From Bacillota bacterium (GTDB taxonomy: Bacteria > Bacillota > UBA4882 > UBA8346): 64,000 nucleotides of DNA. Location of the stretch: contig JAEXDA010000004.1 in the NCBI GenBank assembly GCA_023401925.1, forward strand, positions 62,001 through 126,000, written 5' to 3'. Of the stretch, positions 8,250 to 17,436 are shown one piece after another; the first letter of the stretch is position 1, and each line of letters opens with the position of its first letter. The translations under genes were made by a program, and so were the position numbers. Under the pieces are notes generated by a model. That model searched no databases. It was not told the DNA's origin and was given only the letters and a program-made list of their open reading frames with translations.

Positions 8250-8262
8250 GGGAGCTGATTTT

Positions 8263-9654
8263 TTGGACCGGGATCTATTTTTAAGCTTAAGTCCGTTAGA
8301 CCACCGTTATTATTTATCAAATCAGGCTTTATGGGACCAACTGGCCGAATATTTTTCAGAGATTGCCTATATTGGGTACGAGTTAAAAGTTGAAGCCGCT
8401 CTGGCCAAGGTTCTTGCCAAAAGAGGCCTTTGCAGCCCGGAGGTTGCGGCTGAAATTGTCAAAGCTTGTGAAAATATTGACCCTTCAGCGGTCTATCTGG
8501 AAGAAGAAATAACCAAACACAACATTCGGGCGCTCGTTAATTGCGTCCAACGCCAAGTCAGCGAGGAAGCCCGGCCTTTTGTTCATTTCACCGTGACTTC
8601 AGTCGATGTCATGGATTCGGCTACAGCCATGCGGTTTAAGGAAGCCACTGAAAAAGTGGTATTGCCGAAAATGCGTGAATTGGAGTCGCTGCTGATTGCG
8701 ATTGCCCGCCGGGAAAAAGGGACTTTGCAAGTAGGGCGCACTCACGGGCAGCATGCGGTGCCGATCACGTTCGGATTTGCTATGGCTGAGTATGTAAGCC
8801 GGTTTGGTTCAAGAATTGAGTTGGTATCCAAATTTTCTCAAGAACTCAGAGGGAAAATCGCCGGAGCTGTGGGAGCTTATAATGCGAGTTCGCTCTTTTT
8901 TGACGATCCGGAGGAGTTTGAGACTGAGGTTCTAAGAGAACTCGGTTTGAAACCAGCCAATTACTCTAACCAAATTGTGGAGCCCGAGTACTTGACCGAT
9001 TATATTCACAGCATTATTTCGGCATTCGGCGTTTTAGCCAATTTAGCCGATGATATCCGCCATTTGCAACGCACGGAAATCGGCGAAGTGGGAGAGACTT
9101 TTGATGCTACCCAGGTTGGCTCCTCAACCATGCCCCATAAACGGAATCCCTGGAATTTCGAGCATGTGAAGAGTATGTGGAAAGAATTTATGCCCAGAAT
9201 GATTACCTTGTATGCCGACCAAATTTCAGAGCACCAGCGGGACCTTACCAATTCCGCTTCCGGTCGTTTCGTGCCGGAAATCGTGGTTGGTTTTGTGGCT
9301 GCGGTGGAGCGAATGACCAAAGTCCTTAAAAAGCTGGTGGTTGACAAGGAACGGATGGAAAGGAACTTTGCCAGCACCAAAGAAATGGTGATTGCAGAAC
9401 CGATTTACATTTTATTGGCATCTTTAAACCATCCCAATGCCCATGAGGTTATCCGGGTTTTAACACTTCAATCGCAAAAGACCGGTAAAACCTTACGGGA
9501 GTTACTGGATGAACAGGCTGATCTGGCCCCGTATTTGAGTAAACTTACCCCGAGGCAAACGGAGATATTGAACCATCCCCAAAAATACATTGGTCATGCC
9601 GAACAAAAAGCGGAACAGGTCTGCAGGGAGTGGGAGCAGCGGTTGGGCCTGTGA
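8263..9654 (+). CDS. purB: Adenylosuccinate lyase
   Basis: PurB cleaves SAICAR to AICAR and adenylosuccinate to AMP, releasing fumarate in both steps. The 463-aa protein carries the fumarase/aspartase superfamily signature SSTMPHKRNPWNFE (residues ~286-299), the QVGRTHGQHAVPITFGF segment with the catalytic His, and LSPLDHRY near the N-terminus. The start is TTG 8263 with AGGGAG at 8249-8254. It is the first gene of the purine operon, directly behind the attenuator, so all downstream pur genes depend on the riboswitch unless internal promoters exist. Confidence 0.97.
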   Translation: MDRDLFLSLSPLDHRYYLSNQALWDQLAEYFSEIAYIGYELKVEAALAKVLAKRGLCSPEVAAEIVKACENIDPSAVYLEEEITKHNIRALVNCVQRQVSEEARPFVHFTVTSVDVMDSATAMRFKEATEKVVLPKMRELESLLIAIARREKGTLQVGRTHGQHAVPITFGFAMAEYVSRFGSRIELVSKFSQELRGKIAGAVGAYNASSLFFDDPEEFETEVLRELGLKPANYSNQIVEPEYLTDYIHSIISAFGVLANLADDIRHLQRTEIGEVGETFDATQVGSSTMPHKRNPWNFEHVKSMWKEFMPRMITLYADQISEHQRDLTNSASGRFVPEIVVGFVAAVERMTKVLKKLVVDKERMERNFASTKEMVIAEPIYILLASLNHPNAHEVIRVLTLQSQKTGKTLRELLDEQADLAPYLSKLTPRQTEILNHPQKYIGHAEQKAEQVCREWEQRLGL

Positions 9655-9727
9655 GGATTAGGCATAGGGAATGGGCTGTTTGTTGTTGCCGGATGAAACG
9701 ATACACATGAGTAAGGAGCGGTGATGA

Positions 9728-11182
9728 TTGGACGAAGTGATTTGTGATAACGGGTGCGCACGCGCAGATGTTTTTCTTGAGGAAGACCATCAGGAAGAAG
9801 CCTGCGGCGTATTTGGAGTCTACAGTAATGAACCGGATTTTGAGGCTTCATTTTTAACTTATATCGGGCTTTACGCCTTGCAGCACCGTGGACAGGAAAG
9901 CGCCGGAATGGTTATTTCCGATGGGCAGCATGTCCTCGCCCATAAAAACATGGGCTTGGTGTCCAACGTGTTTAACAAGGATATCCTGGAACAGCTTAAA
10001 GGCAGGATTGGAATCGGCCATGTCCGTTATTCGACGACCGGTTCAAGTTTGCTGGCTAATGCCCAACCCTTGATGGCCCGGTGTTCCAAAGGAATTTTAG
10101 CGGTGGCCCACAACGGTAACCTGGTGAATACCGAGGAACTGCGGCAGGACTTACAGGAATACGGCTCCGTATTTCAAACGACAACCGATACGGAGGTAAT
10201 TATCAATCTCATCGCCCGTCATAGCCAGGATGATTTGCCGACAGCGATTTTAAAATCTGCCGAAGTTTTACGGGGTTCGTTTTCCCTGGTGCTGATGACC
10301 AAGGATACTCTGATCGGACTAAGGGACCCTCACGGAAACCGGCCCTTATGTTTGGGTAAGCTGGGGGATGCTTATGTGATATCATCGGAAAGTTGCGCTT
10401 TTTCAAGTATTGGAGCCCGTTTTATCCGGGATATTGCCCCTGGTGAGCTGATTATGATTGATAGCGAAGGCCTGCGAAGTTATTACCTTCCCAAGGCAAA
10501 AACCGAAGCTCTATGCGTTTTTGAGTATATTTACTTTGCCCGGCCGGATAGCAATATTGATGGGATTAACGTTCACTTATCCAGAAAAGCGATGGGCCGG
10601 GAACTTGCCAAACAGTTTACCGGGAAGGCGGATGTGGTCATCCCGGTCCCGGATACCGGCCGTTCAACGGCAATGGGTTTTGCCGAAAGCTCGGGCATTC
10701 CTTATGATATCGGTTTAATTAAGAATCCCTATATCGGGAGGACATTCATTCAACCCCAACAGAATATGCGCGACTTGGGGGTGCGGATTAAACTGAATCC
10801 GGTGGAAGAGGTTTTAAAGGGCAAACGGGTGGTGATCATCGATGATACGATTGTCCGGGGCACCACCAGCGGTAAAATTATTCACCTGTTACGGGAAGCG
10901 GGCGCCAAGGAAGTCCATATGTGCGTCAGCGCTCCGCCGATTGCCCACCCCTGTTATTATGGAATCGACACTTCAGTCCGGAAAGAATTAATCGCCTCTG
11001 CTCATTCGGTGGAGGAAATCCGCAATTATATTCAAGCCGATAGTCTAACCTATCTGACCCCAGAAGGTTTATACCGGGCTCTTAAACCGAAGGAACAACT
11101 TTGTATGGCTTGTTTTAACGGCGATTACCCAATCCCGCTTCCGGGGGAGAAGGGCAGTAAGTATCAGTTGGAAGAGAGGTAA
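9728..11182 (+). CDS. purF: Amidophosphoribosyltransferase
   Basis: PurF makes 5-phosphoribosylamine from PRPP and glutamine, the committed step of purine synthesis. The 484-aa protein begins with a ~25-residue propeptide that should be removed to expose Cys26 (EEACGVFG), the Ntn glutaminase nucleophile. The PRPP-binding loop VVIIDDTIVRGTTSGKI lies near residue 376. C-terminal cysteines (CVSAPPIAHPC, LCMACF) match the Bacillus-type enzyme that binds a 4Fe-4S cluster. TTG 9728 is chosen because AAGGAG is 9 nt upstream. Because PRPP is its substrate, control by a PRPP riboswitch makes direct metabolic sense. Confidence 0.97.
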   Translation: MDEVICDNGCARADVFLEEDHQEEACGVFGVYSNEPDFEASFLTYIGLYALQHRGQESAGMVISDGQHVLAHKNMGLVSNVFNKDILEQLKGRIGIGHVRYSTTGSSLLANAQPLMARCSKGILAVAHNGNLVNTEELRQDLQEYGSVFQTTTDTEVIINLIARHSQDDLPTAILKSAEVLRGSFSLVLMTKDTLIGLRDPHGNRPLCLGKLGDAYVISSESCAFSSIGARFIRDIAPGELIMIDSEGLRSYYLPKAKTEALCVFEYIYFARPDSNIDGINVHLSRKAMGRELAKQFTGKADVVIPVPDTGRSTAMGFAESSGIPYDIGLIKNPYIGRTFIQPQQNMRDLGVRIKLNPVEEVLKGKRVVIIDDTIVRGTTSGKIIHLLREAGAKEVHMCVSAPPIAHPCYYGIDTSVRKELIASAHSVEEIRNYIQADSLTYLTPEGLYRALKPKEQLCMACFNGDYPIPLPGEKGSKYQLEER

Positions 11183-11186
11183 ATCC

Positions 11187-12203
11187 ATGGCCGATCTTTA
11201 TAAAGCCGCCGGCGTGAATATCGATGCTGGCAATGAAGCAGTGAAACGAATCAAGAATTTAGTTCAGGGAACTTATAACTCCCATGTTCTGGGGGATATC
11301 GGTAATTTTGGCGGGCTCTATGCCTTTCCGGTCCGGGATTACCGTGAGCCGGTCCTGGTATCCAGTACCGATGGAGTGGGAACGAAGCTGAAAGTGGCCT
11401 TTACCATGGAACGTTATGACACGGTAGGATATGACCTGGTCAATCACTGTGTCAACGATATTTTGGTCCAAGGTGCCAGGCCATTGTTCTTTTTGGATTA
11501 TATCGGAGCTGGTGTGGTTCAACCGGATATGATCGCTGAAATCGTCAAGGGGCTTGCCAGAGGGTGCTTTGAAAATGAATGTGTACTCATAGGCGGGGAG
11601 ACCGCCGAGATGCCGGGCATATATTCGGCGGGGGAATTTGACTTGGCCGGGACCATTATCGGCATTGTGGAAAGGGATTTGTTAATTACCGGTTCTTCCA
11701 TTCAACCGGGAGACGTTGTCATCGGACTGCCCTCCAAAGGGTTGCATACCAATGGATACTCTTTGGCCCGGCAAATTTGTTTTGAGCAACTGGGGCTTGC
11801 TCCATCAACCTACGTTCCGGAAATCGCCTCCACCATTGGAGATGCTTTGCTGGCGCCGCACTGTTCTTATTACCGGCAACTTTATCCTTTGGTAAAACAA
11901 AAAAATATCAAAGGAATGGCTCATATCACCGGCGGCGGTTTTTATGACAATATCCCGCGGATTTTGCCCGAGGGATGCGGAGTGGAGATTCATAAAGGAA
12001 GCTGGCCGGTTTTACCCGTTTTTGAGTTTCTGCAGAAATCGGCTGATATTCCGGATGAAGAAGTCTATCGTGTTTTTAATATGGGTATCGGAATGGTGAT
12101 TGTTTGTGCGCCCGGTGATGTCCAAGCGGTAAACGATGCAATTCCCCAGAGTTACCGATTGGGAATGGTGGTTTCGGGAGATAAAAAAGTCGCCTTAATT
12201 TAA
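11187..12203 (+). CDS. purM: Phosphoribosylformylglycinamidine cyclo-ligase (AIR synthetase)
   Basis: PurM closes the imidazole ring, converting FGAM to AIR with ATP. The 338-aa protein has the family motifs VSSTDGVGTKLKVAF, NDILVQGARPLFFLDY and GGETAEMPGIY, and it matches the family length. The ATG lies 4 nt after the purF stop with GAGAGG before it, so it is tightly coupled to purF. PurL/Q/S, which supply its substrate, are not in the window. Confidence 0.97.
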   Translation: MADLYKAAGVNIDAGNEAVKRIKNLVQGTYNSHVLGDIGNFGGLYAFPVRDYREPVLVSSTDGVGTKLKVAFTMERYDTVGYDLVNHCVNDILVQGARPLFFLDYIGAGVVQPDMIAEIVKGLARGCFENECVLIGGETAEMPGIYSAGEFDLAGTIIGIVERDLLITGSSIQPGDVVIGLPSKGLHTNGYSLARQICFEQLGLAPSTYVPEIASTIGDALLAPHCSYYRQLYPLVKQKNIKGMAHITGGGFYDNIPRILPEGCGVEIHKGSWPVLPVFEFLQKSADIPDEEVYRVFNMGIGMVIVCAPGDVQAVNDAIPQSYRLGMVVSGDKKVALI

Positions 12204-12233
12204 AATAGGGCTTTTATTTTCATCCTTCGTTTG

Positions 12234-12249
12234 CCCCGGTGAGCCGGGG
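12234..12249 (+). other. Hairpin between purM and purN
   Basis: CCCCGG-TGAG-CCGGGG (12234-12249) is a compact GC stem with no T run after it. It could tune mRNA stability or translation within the operon, but it is not a standard terminator. Confidence 0.4.
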
Positions 12250-12308
12250 GTAATGACTCCTATAAAACAAACTTTAGAGTTTTGATTTTGTATTACTTGG
12301 AGGTCCCT

Positions 12309-12929
12309 TTGAAGAAAATTGGTGTGCTGGTCTCCGGAGGCGGCTCAAACCTTCAGGCCATCATTGATGCCGCTGAAACCGGAATGTTTGATGCCGGGGT
12401 TGGGGTGGTGATTAGCAACAAGCCGGGTGTCTTTGCCCTTGAACGGGCCGCAAAACACCGTATTCCGGCCGAAGTTATTAATCATCGGGACTATTTGACG
12501 GCTGCCGATTTTTCGGAAGCTATTTCCTGCCGTTTCGAACATTATGATATCGACTTGGTATGCTTGGCAGGCTTTCTGCGGATTTTAGATCCTTGCCTGA
12601 TTCAAAAGTACCGGGAACGGATCTTGAATATTCATCCTGCCTTACTGCCTTCCTTCGGTGGTAAAGGCATGTATGGACACCATGTCCACGAGGCTGTTAT
12701 CGCCTCAGGGGCCAAGTTTTCCGGCGCCACGGTTCATCTGGTGACCCCGGAAACCGATGCCGGCCCCATCGTCCGCCAGGGAATCGTGGCAGTCGATGAT
12801 GGCGATTCGCCGGATACCTTGGCCGCTAAAGTCCTTGCCGTCGAACATCGAATCTATCCGGAAGCCGTCAAGCTGTTGATCGAGGATCAAATTACCGTGG
12901 AGGGAAACCGGGTTTTGTTAAAAAGGTAA
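12309..12929 (+). CDS. purN: Phosphoribosylglycinamide formyltransferase
   Basis: PurN transfers the formyl group of 10-formyl-THF to GAR. TTG 12309 is preferred (MKKIGVLVSGGGSNLQAI) because GGAGG at 12299-12303 sits 5 nt upstream; an alternative TTG at 12282 would place the ribosome site inside the gene. The 206-aa product has the GGGSNLQ phosphate-binding loop, the catalytic NIHPALLPSF (Asn, His) and the TDAGPI Asp region. In many Bacillota purN is followed by purH; here a fabZ-like gene comes next. Confidence 0.96.
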   Translation: MKKIGVLVSGGGSNLQAIIDAAETGMFDAGVGVVISNKPGVFALERAAKHRIPAEVINHRDYLTAADFSEAISCRFEHYDIDLVCLAGFLRILDPCLIQKYRERILNIHPALLPSFGGKGMYGHHVHEAVIASGAKFSGATVHLVTPETDAGPIVRQGIVAVDDGDSPDTLAAKVLAVEHRIYPEAVKLLIEDQITVEGNRVLLKR

Positions 12930-13097
12930 GTTGTCTGGTCAAGGGGAAGAAGAGAGAAAGGATAATCGCATTCCAGATATTTTCCTTTCCTCAACCATGT
13001 TCACCGAAATCAGTTTTATAAGAAATTTAAAGGATTTAGCTTCGAGAAGCAAGAAGATCTCAACAATTATTTATTCATTGTCAAAGGGGGATGCGCT

Positions 13098-13541
13098 GTG
13101 CTTGATATCAATATGATTAAAGATTTGTTGCCGCATCGGTATCCGTTTTTACTGATTGATCGGGTCATTGAGATCGATAAAGGGAAGCGGGCGGTGGGAA
13201 TTAAGAACATCACAACCGATGATTATTATTGCCAGCAGCAATATTTTAACGGCGATTGTTTGATCCCGGGTTCCATTCAGATTGAAATCATGGCGCAACT
13301 GGCCGGCTTTGTGACAATGGAACTTGCAGAAGACAAAAATAGCGTGCCTCTCTTTGCTGCAGTCGAAAAAGCCAGATTTCGCCGGGCGATTCAACCCGGT
13401 GATCAACTGCGTATTGAGGTCGAATTGTTGAGATATAAGGCCAGGGCCGGAAAATTTAAGGGTAAAGTATTGAGTAACAATGAGTTGGTTAGTGAAGCCC
13501 AGTTTACTTGTATGGCTGTCCCACAGGCGGCAATGCAATAA
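13098..13541 (+). CDS. fabZ: 3-hydroxyacyl-ACP dehydratase (FabZ-like) inside the purine operon
   Basis: FabZ dehydrates beta-hydroxyacyl-ACP to trans-2-enoyl-ACP in fatty acid synthesis. The 147-aa hot-dog-fold protein carries LLPHRYPFLLIDRV with the catalytic His and IPGSIQIEIMAQLAG with the catalytic Glu, both as in FabZ. GTG 13098 is preceded by AAAGGGGG at 13084-13090. It lies 168 nt after purN and 38 nt before purC on the same strand, with no terminator between, so it should be cotranscribed with purine genes. No other fatty-acid gene is nearby. Confidence 0.93.
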   Translation: MLDINMIKDLLPHRYPFLLIDRVIEIDKGKRAVGIKNITTDDYYCQQQYFNGDCLIPGSIQIEIMAQLAGFVTMELAEDKNSVPLFAAVEKARFRRAIQPGDQLRIEVELLRYKARAGKFKGKVLSNNELVSEAQFTCMAVPQAAMQ

Positions 13542-13579
13542 TGGTAGGGATTTAGTGCTGAATCTAGGAGGAATAGAGG

Positions 13580-14470
13580 ATGGCTCTGGTTAGTAAAACA
13601 GCTTTAAAATCATTCCCGCTGATAGCCCGTGGTAAGGTGAGAGATATTTACGACTTGAATCAATATTTATTGATTGTGGCGACGGACAGACTGTCCGCTT
13701 TTGATGTCGTATTCGAAGAACCGATACCTGAAAAGGGAAACGTTTTAACGGGTTTATCCGTATTCTGGTTTGGTCAGACCGTAGAGGACCTTCCCAATCA
13801 TTTGATTACAGCCGATATGAATCAAGTGCCGGGCCTGACCACGGAGGAAAGAACGTTGTTACAAGGCCGTTCCATGCTGGTGAAAAAAGGGCAGGTTGTT
13901 CCGGTGGAATGCGTCGTACGGGGTTACTTAACAGGCAGCGGGTTAAAAGATTATCTTAAAAACGGATCCGTCAACGGAATCGAACTTCCCAAAGGATTGG
14001 GAGAAAGCAGCAAATTGCCGGAGCCGATTTTTACCCCTACCACCAAAGAATCAGAAGGCCATGATCAGCCCATTACCTTTTCGGAACTGGCCGCCAAGGT
14101 TGGACTGGAACTTGCGGAAAAGCTAAGGGATTATTCTTTAAACCTCTATCAAATCGGAGCGGCCAAGGCGGAAGCAAGCGGAATTATTTTGGCGGACACC
14201 AAGTTTGAGTTTGCCTTTGTCGATGGAGTGCTAACGGTGGTTGATGAGATTTTCACCCCCGATTCCTCCAGATTTTGGCCCAAGAGCCAATATCAGGCGG
14301 GAAAGGTCCAGCCTAGTTTCGATAAACAATATGTCCGGGATTACCTTGAAAGCATCCACTGGGATAAAAACCCGCCTGCCCCGAAGTTGCCGGAGGAAAT
14401 TATCCGGAAAACCACCGAAAAATATTTGGAAGCTTACCAACAGATTGTGGGCAAACCGCTGGCAATCTGA
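13580..14470 (+). CDS. purC: SAICAR synthetase
   Basis: PurC joins CAIR and aspartate with ATP to give SAICAR. At 296 aa it is the longer form of the enzyme rather than the ~240-aa Bacillus form. Motifs include ARGKVRDIYDL, ATDRLSAFDVVF, VECVVRGYLTGSGLKDY and ADTKFEFAF. It has a strong AGGAGGAATAGAGG site before ATG 13580. It sits between fabZ and purD. Confidence 0.96.
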   Translation: MALVSKTALKSFPLIARGKVRDIYDLNQYLLIVATDRLSAFDVVFEEPIPEKGNVLTGLSVFWFGQTVEDLPNHLITADMNQVPGLTTEERTLLQGRSMLVKKGQVVPVECVVRGYLTGSGLKDYLKNGSVNGIELPKGLGESSKLPEPIFTPTTKESEGHDQPITFSELAAKVGLELAEKLRDYSLNLYQIGAAKAEASGIILADTKFEFAFVDGVLTVVDEIFTPDSSRFWPKSQYQAGKVQPSFDKQYVRDYLESIHWDKNPPAPKLPEEIIRKTTEKYLEAYQQIVGKPLAI

Positions 14471-14548
14471 ATTTTCATCAATGTCTACCGGCCTTGGCCG
14501 GTAAAATTTTAAAATGTCTTTATTCCGTTTGGCCTGGGGGGTATTTTT

Positions 14549-15820
14549 TTGAAAGTCATGGTGATCGGCAATGGCGGACGGGAGCATGCCATTGCTTGGA
14601 AATTAGCTTTAAGTCCACTCGTTTCGAAAATCTATTGCTGTCCCGGTAACGGTGGGACCGCTCAAATAGCTGAAAATGTCATCCTCAGCCCGCTCAATAT
14701 GGGCACGATGGCCGATTTTGCCCAAAAAAACCGGATTGACTTAACGGTCGTCGGTCCGGAAACCTATCTTGCCGAAGGCGTGGTCGGGGAGTTTAGGAAG
14801 CGGGGTTTGAAAATTTACGGTCCTTCCTTGCAGGCCGCCCGGTTGGAGGCCAGTAAAAGCTATGCCAAAGAGTTTATGAAGAGATACAATATTCCCACCG
14901 CCGGCTTTGAAATTTTCAGCGATCCGGTATCCGCCAAGCAGTATCTGGAGAAGGTAGGAACTCCTGTTGTCGTGAAAGCCAATGGACTGGCCGCCGGGAA
15001 GGGGGTTACGGTTGCCATGGACATGCACTCTGCCACCCAGGCCATCGATGAAATGATGACCCAAAAGGTCTTTGGTGAGGCGGGAAACTCCATTGTCATC
15101 GAAGAGTTTTTGGAAGGTGAGGAAGTTTCCTTGTTGGCATTTTGTGATGGAAAAATCGCCGTGCCCATGTTGCCGGTGCAGGACCATAAAAGGATCGGCG
15201 ATGGTGACAGTGGCCCCAATACGGGTGGAATGGGAACTTATACGCCGACTACGGTGTTTACTCCCCAAATCTCCGCCCGGGTCCAGAATGAGATTTTGAA
15301 TCCCACCGTCCAAGCAATGGCGGATGAAGGATTTCCCTTTATCGGAATTTTGTTTTTGGGATTGATGATTACCCAAAACGGTCCGAAACTCATTGAATAC
15401 AATGTGCGTTTTGGCGATCCGGAGACCCAGGCGGTCCTGCCGTTGCTGGAATCGGATTTGGCGGAAATTTTTTTGAATGCTGTCGAGGGAAAATTGGATC
15501 CATCCGCGATCCGGTGGAAAACGGGCGCCACTTCCGTATGTGTGGTAGCAGCCTCGGCAGGCTATCCCGGTAAATATCAGAATGGCAAAAAGATTACCGG
15601 AATCGAAAAAGTAAAGGATTCGCTGGTATTTCAGGCGGGAACCATGCTTGCAGCGGATGGGGATGTCCTCACTGCGGGAGGACGGGTTTTAAATTTAGTG
15701 CATCAAGGGGCCAATATCAAGGAGGCTATTGAAGGGGCTTACCTGGATATTACCAGGATTCATTTTGAGGGGATGTACTACCGGAAGGATATTGGACACC
15801 GGGAAATGGAGAGATTTTGA
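14549..15820 (+). CDS. purD: Phosphoribosylamine--glycine ligase (GAR synthetase)
   Basis: PurD is the ATP-grasp enzyme that joins phosphoribosylamine and glycine. The 423-aa protein has the N-terminal IGNGGREHAIAWKL, the ATP-grasp loop VVVKANGLAAGKGV and the metal-binding YNVRFGDPETQ. TTG 14549 follows a GGGGGG stretch. It is the last gene of the operon and is followed by a clear terminator. The operon lacks purE, purK, purL, purQ, purS and purH, which must be encoded elsewhere. Confidence 0.97.
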   Translation: MKVMVIGNGGREHAIAWKLALSPLVSKIYCCPGNGGTAQIAENVILSPLNMGTMADFAQKNRIDLTVVGPETYLAEGVVGEFRKRGLKIYGPSLQAARLEASKSYAKEFMKRYNIPTAGFEIFSDPVSAKQYLEKVGTPVVVKANGLAAGKGVTVAMDMHSATQAIDEMMTQKVFGEAGNSIVIEEFLEGEEVSLLAFCDGKIAVPMLPVQDHKRIGDGDSGPNTGGMGTYTPTTVFTPQISARVQNEILNPTVQAMADEGFPFIGILFLGLMITQNGPKLIEYNVRFGDPETQAVLPLLESDLAEIFLNAVEGKLDPSAIRWKTGATSVCVVAASAGYPGKYQNGKKITGIEKVKDSLVFQAGTMLAADGDVLTAGGRVLNLVHQGANIKEAIEGAYLDITRIHFEGMYYRKDIGHREMERF

Positions 15821-15860
15821 AAAAAAGCTAAAAAGAGATGGTTTAGGGAAAAACTAACCG

Positions 15861-15890
15861 ACTTGTTACGAAGGATGTAACAAGTTTTTT
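15861..15890 (+). terminator. Terminator of the purine operon
   Basis: ACTTGTTAC (15861-15869) pairs with GTAACAAGT (15877-15885) and is followed by six T. It lies 40 nt after purD, ahead of the convergent minus-strand phosphorylase gene. Confidence 0.92.
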
Positions 15891-15951
15891 AAACTGGAGA
15901 TACCGTTGTCTGGGGTTATCATGCAACCCCCCTGCCACAAATCTTGAATCG

Positions 15952-17421
15952 CTAGACCTCATATTGCGCCATCTGGCCCGCAACATCGCGATATTCAATC
16001 ACGGAGCGGTTTGTTTGCAAATCGATGTTCAATGTGCAAATAGAGGTTTCTTTTTGCCAGGATAAGCGGATTTGATCATCTCTGGAGTCCAAAACCGCGA
16101 ACTTTCCGTTGAAAGCCGGATACTCATTTCGAAAGCGGATAAGTCTCAGTAACCGTTGAACGACATTTTTTTGAACCGCTTGTTCAATCTCGCCGAGGCT
16201 GAAATTATGGCGGTTGATCTCACGGCCTTCGCCGGTTTTTTTAACGTTTTCAAGGTCATTTTCACCGGCCAATAATCCCACATAATACACTTGGGGCACT
16301 CCGGGCGTAAAAAACTGGATGGCCCGGGCTGCCAAATAGGCGTCGTCATCGCAGTTAAGAACCGAATAATAGGAGCACCGAATCTGGTGAACGTCAAATC
16401 CGTCCTTATCCTTGTGTTGGTCGGAAACAATCAGGCTAAGATTGGCGCCTCTTTGAAGACAAACATCCACCAGTTTGCGGGCCTCATCCGATTGCATCAG
16501 ATCATCCAGATCGGGTTTCACCGGGATGCCGTCATGGCAGTCCAGCATGGTAAATTGCTTATGGGGGCGAATTTTGAGATACTCCCGTAATTTAGCGCTG
16601 GATTTGTTGAACAAAGCCTCAAGAACCCTATACGGCAGGATAAAATCATAAATCCAATACCCCTTTTCAGCCAGTTTGAATTGGGTGGTATAGTGGGCGT
16701 GGACTTCGGGCAGCAATTCGATGCCGAGCGAATGGGCTAAATTTTGAATCCAGTTCAAAAACGAATAAATCTCCGGTTCTACAAAGAAACAGCTGGTTCC
16801 CATCTTTTTAACGACATAACCGACTGCATCCAGCCGGACAATTCTCACATTGTGTTTGCTGAAATTGCTGAAGAAATCGGCCAGCAGTTTCAAGGTAACC
16901 GAAGAGTTCACATCCAAGTCAATCTGTTCCGATGGCTCTTGTTTGCCGAAGGTGGTCCAGACTTTGACTTCCTCACCCGTATCTTGAATGGTGAAGGTGG
17001 AGTAGGGTGTGGTCCTGCGTAAAAATAGCTTGTCCACATCTTCACGAACCGGTTTGCCGTCCGGCCAGATCTTGTCCAGGTTTAGAAATAGGTCCGCCCA
17101 TTCCGAAACGGGTCCTTTCTGCAAAAAGTCCTGAAAATACGGGGATTGTCTGGAAATATGATTCACCATCAGGTCGAGTAATACGTCAAAATTTTCAGCG
17201 ATGCGCCGGATATCATCCCAGGTGCCGAAATTCGGTTCAATTTCCAGATAGCTTAAGGGAGCGAATCCGCGATCACCGGAAGAAGGAAAGGGCGGTAAGA
17301 TATGAATTCCGCCTTTAAAAATATCCGGAAAATATTTCATCAAAACATTATCTAAAGTTTTCAGATCGCCGCCCAGCGAATCAGGGTATGTAATCAGTTG
17401 GACTTGATTTTTGATTGTCAT
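15952..17421 (-). CDS. GH13_18 phosphorylase (sucrose phosphorylase-like)
   Basis: A 489-aa member of the sucrose phosphorylase subfamily, which splits an alpha-glucoside with phosphate to release glucose 1-phosphate without ATP. The start region has ILPPFPSSGDRGFAPLSY. The predicted nucleophile is Asp198 in VRLDAVGY, the acid/base Glu239 in LLPEVHAHY and the third acidic residue Asp297 in LDCHDG. The family block PGVPQVYYVGLLAGEND is intact. Substrate is uncertain: relatives act on sucrose, sucrose 6'-phosphate, glucosylglycerol or glucosylglycerate. It lies 15 nt after a P-loop kinase gene and shares LacI-type control with a sugar ABC transporter, similar to the E. coli ycj layout. Confidence 0.88.
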   Translation of the reverse strand: MTIKNQVQLITYPDSLGGDLKTLDNVLMKYFPDIFKGGIHILPPFPSSGDRGFAPLSYLEIEPNFGTWDDIRRIAENFDVLLDLMVNHISRQSPYFQDFLQKGPVSEWADLFLNLDKIWPDGKPVREDVDKLFLRRTTPYSTFTIQDTGEEVKVWTTFGKQEPSEQIDLDVNSSVTLKLLADFFSNFSKHNVRIVRLDAVGYVVKKMGTSCFFVEPEIYSFLNWIQNLAHSLGIELLPEVHAHYTTQFKLAEKGYWIYDFILPYRVLEALFNKSSAKLREYLKIRPHKQFTMLDCHDGIPVKPDLDDLMQSDEARKLVDVCLQRGANLSLIVSDQHKDKDGFDVHQIRCSYYSVLNCDDDAYLAARAIQFFTPGVPQVYYVGLLAGENDLENVKKTGEGREINRHNFSLGEIEQAVQKNVVQRLLRLIRFRNEYPAFNGKFAVLDSRDDQIRLSWQKETSICTLNIDLQTNRSVIEYRDVAGQMAQYEV

Positions 17422-17436
17422 TGTGCCCCCCTCTCT

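Noticed and set aside
8040..8262. Guanine (purine) or ZTP riboswitch before purB
   Set aside because: Conserved blocks of those aptamers were not found, whereas the ordered ykkC blocks fit well.
12931..13116. 61-aa frame between purN and fabZ
   Set aside because: It overlaps the fabZ start, has no convincing start site and has no recognisable product. The 168-nt gap otherwise shows nothing.
14741..15376. 211-aa minus-strand frame
   Set aside because: Antisense to purD and composed of low-information sequence typical of a shadow frame.
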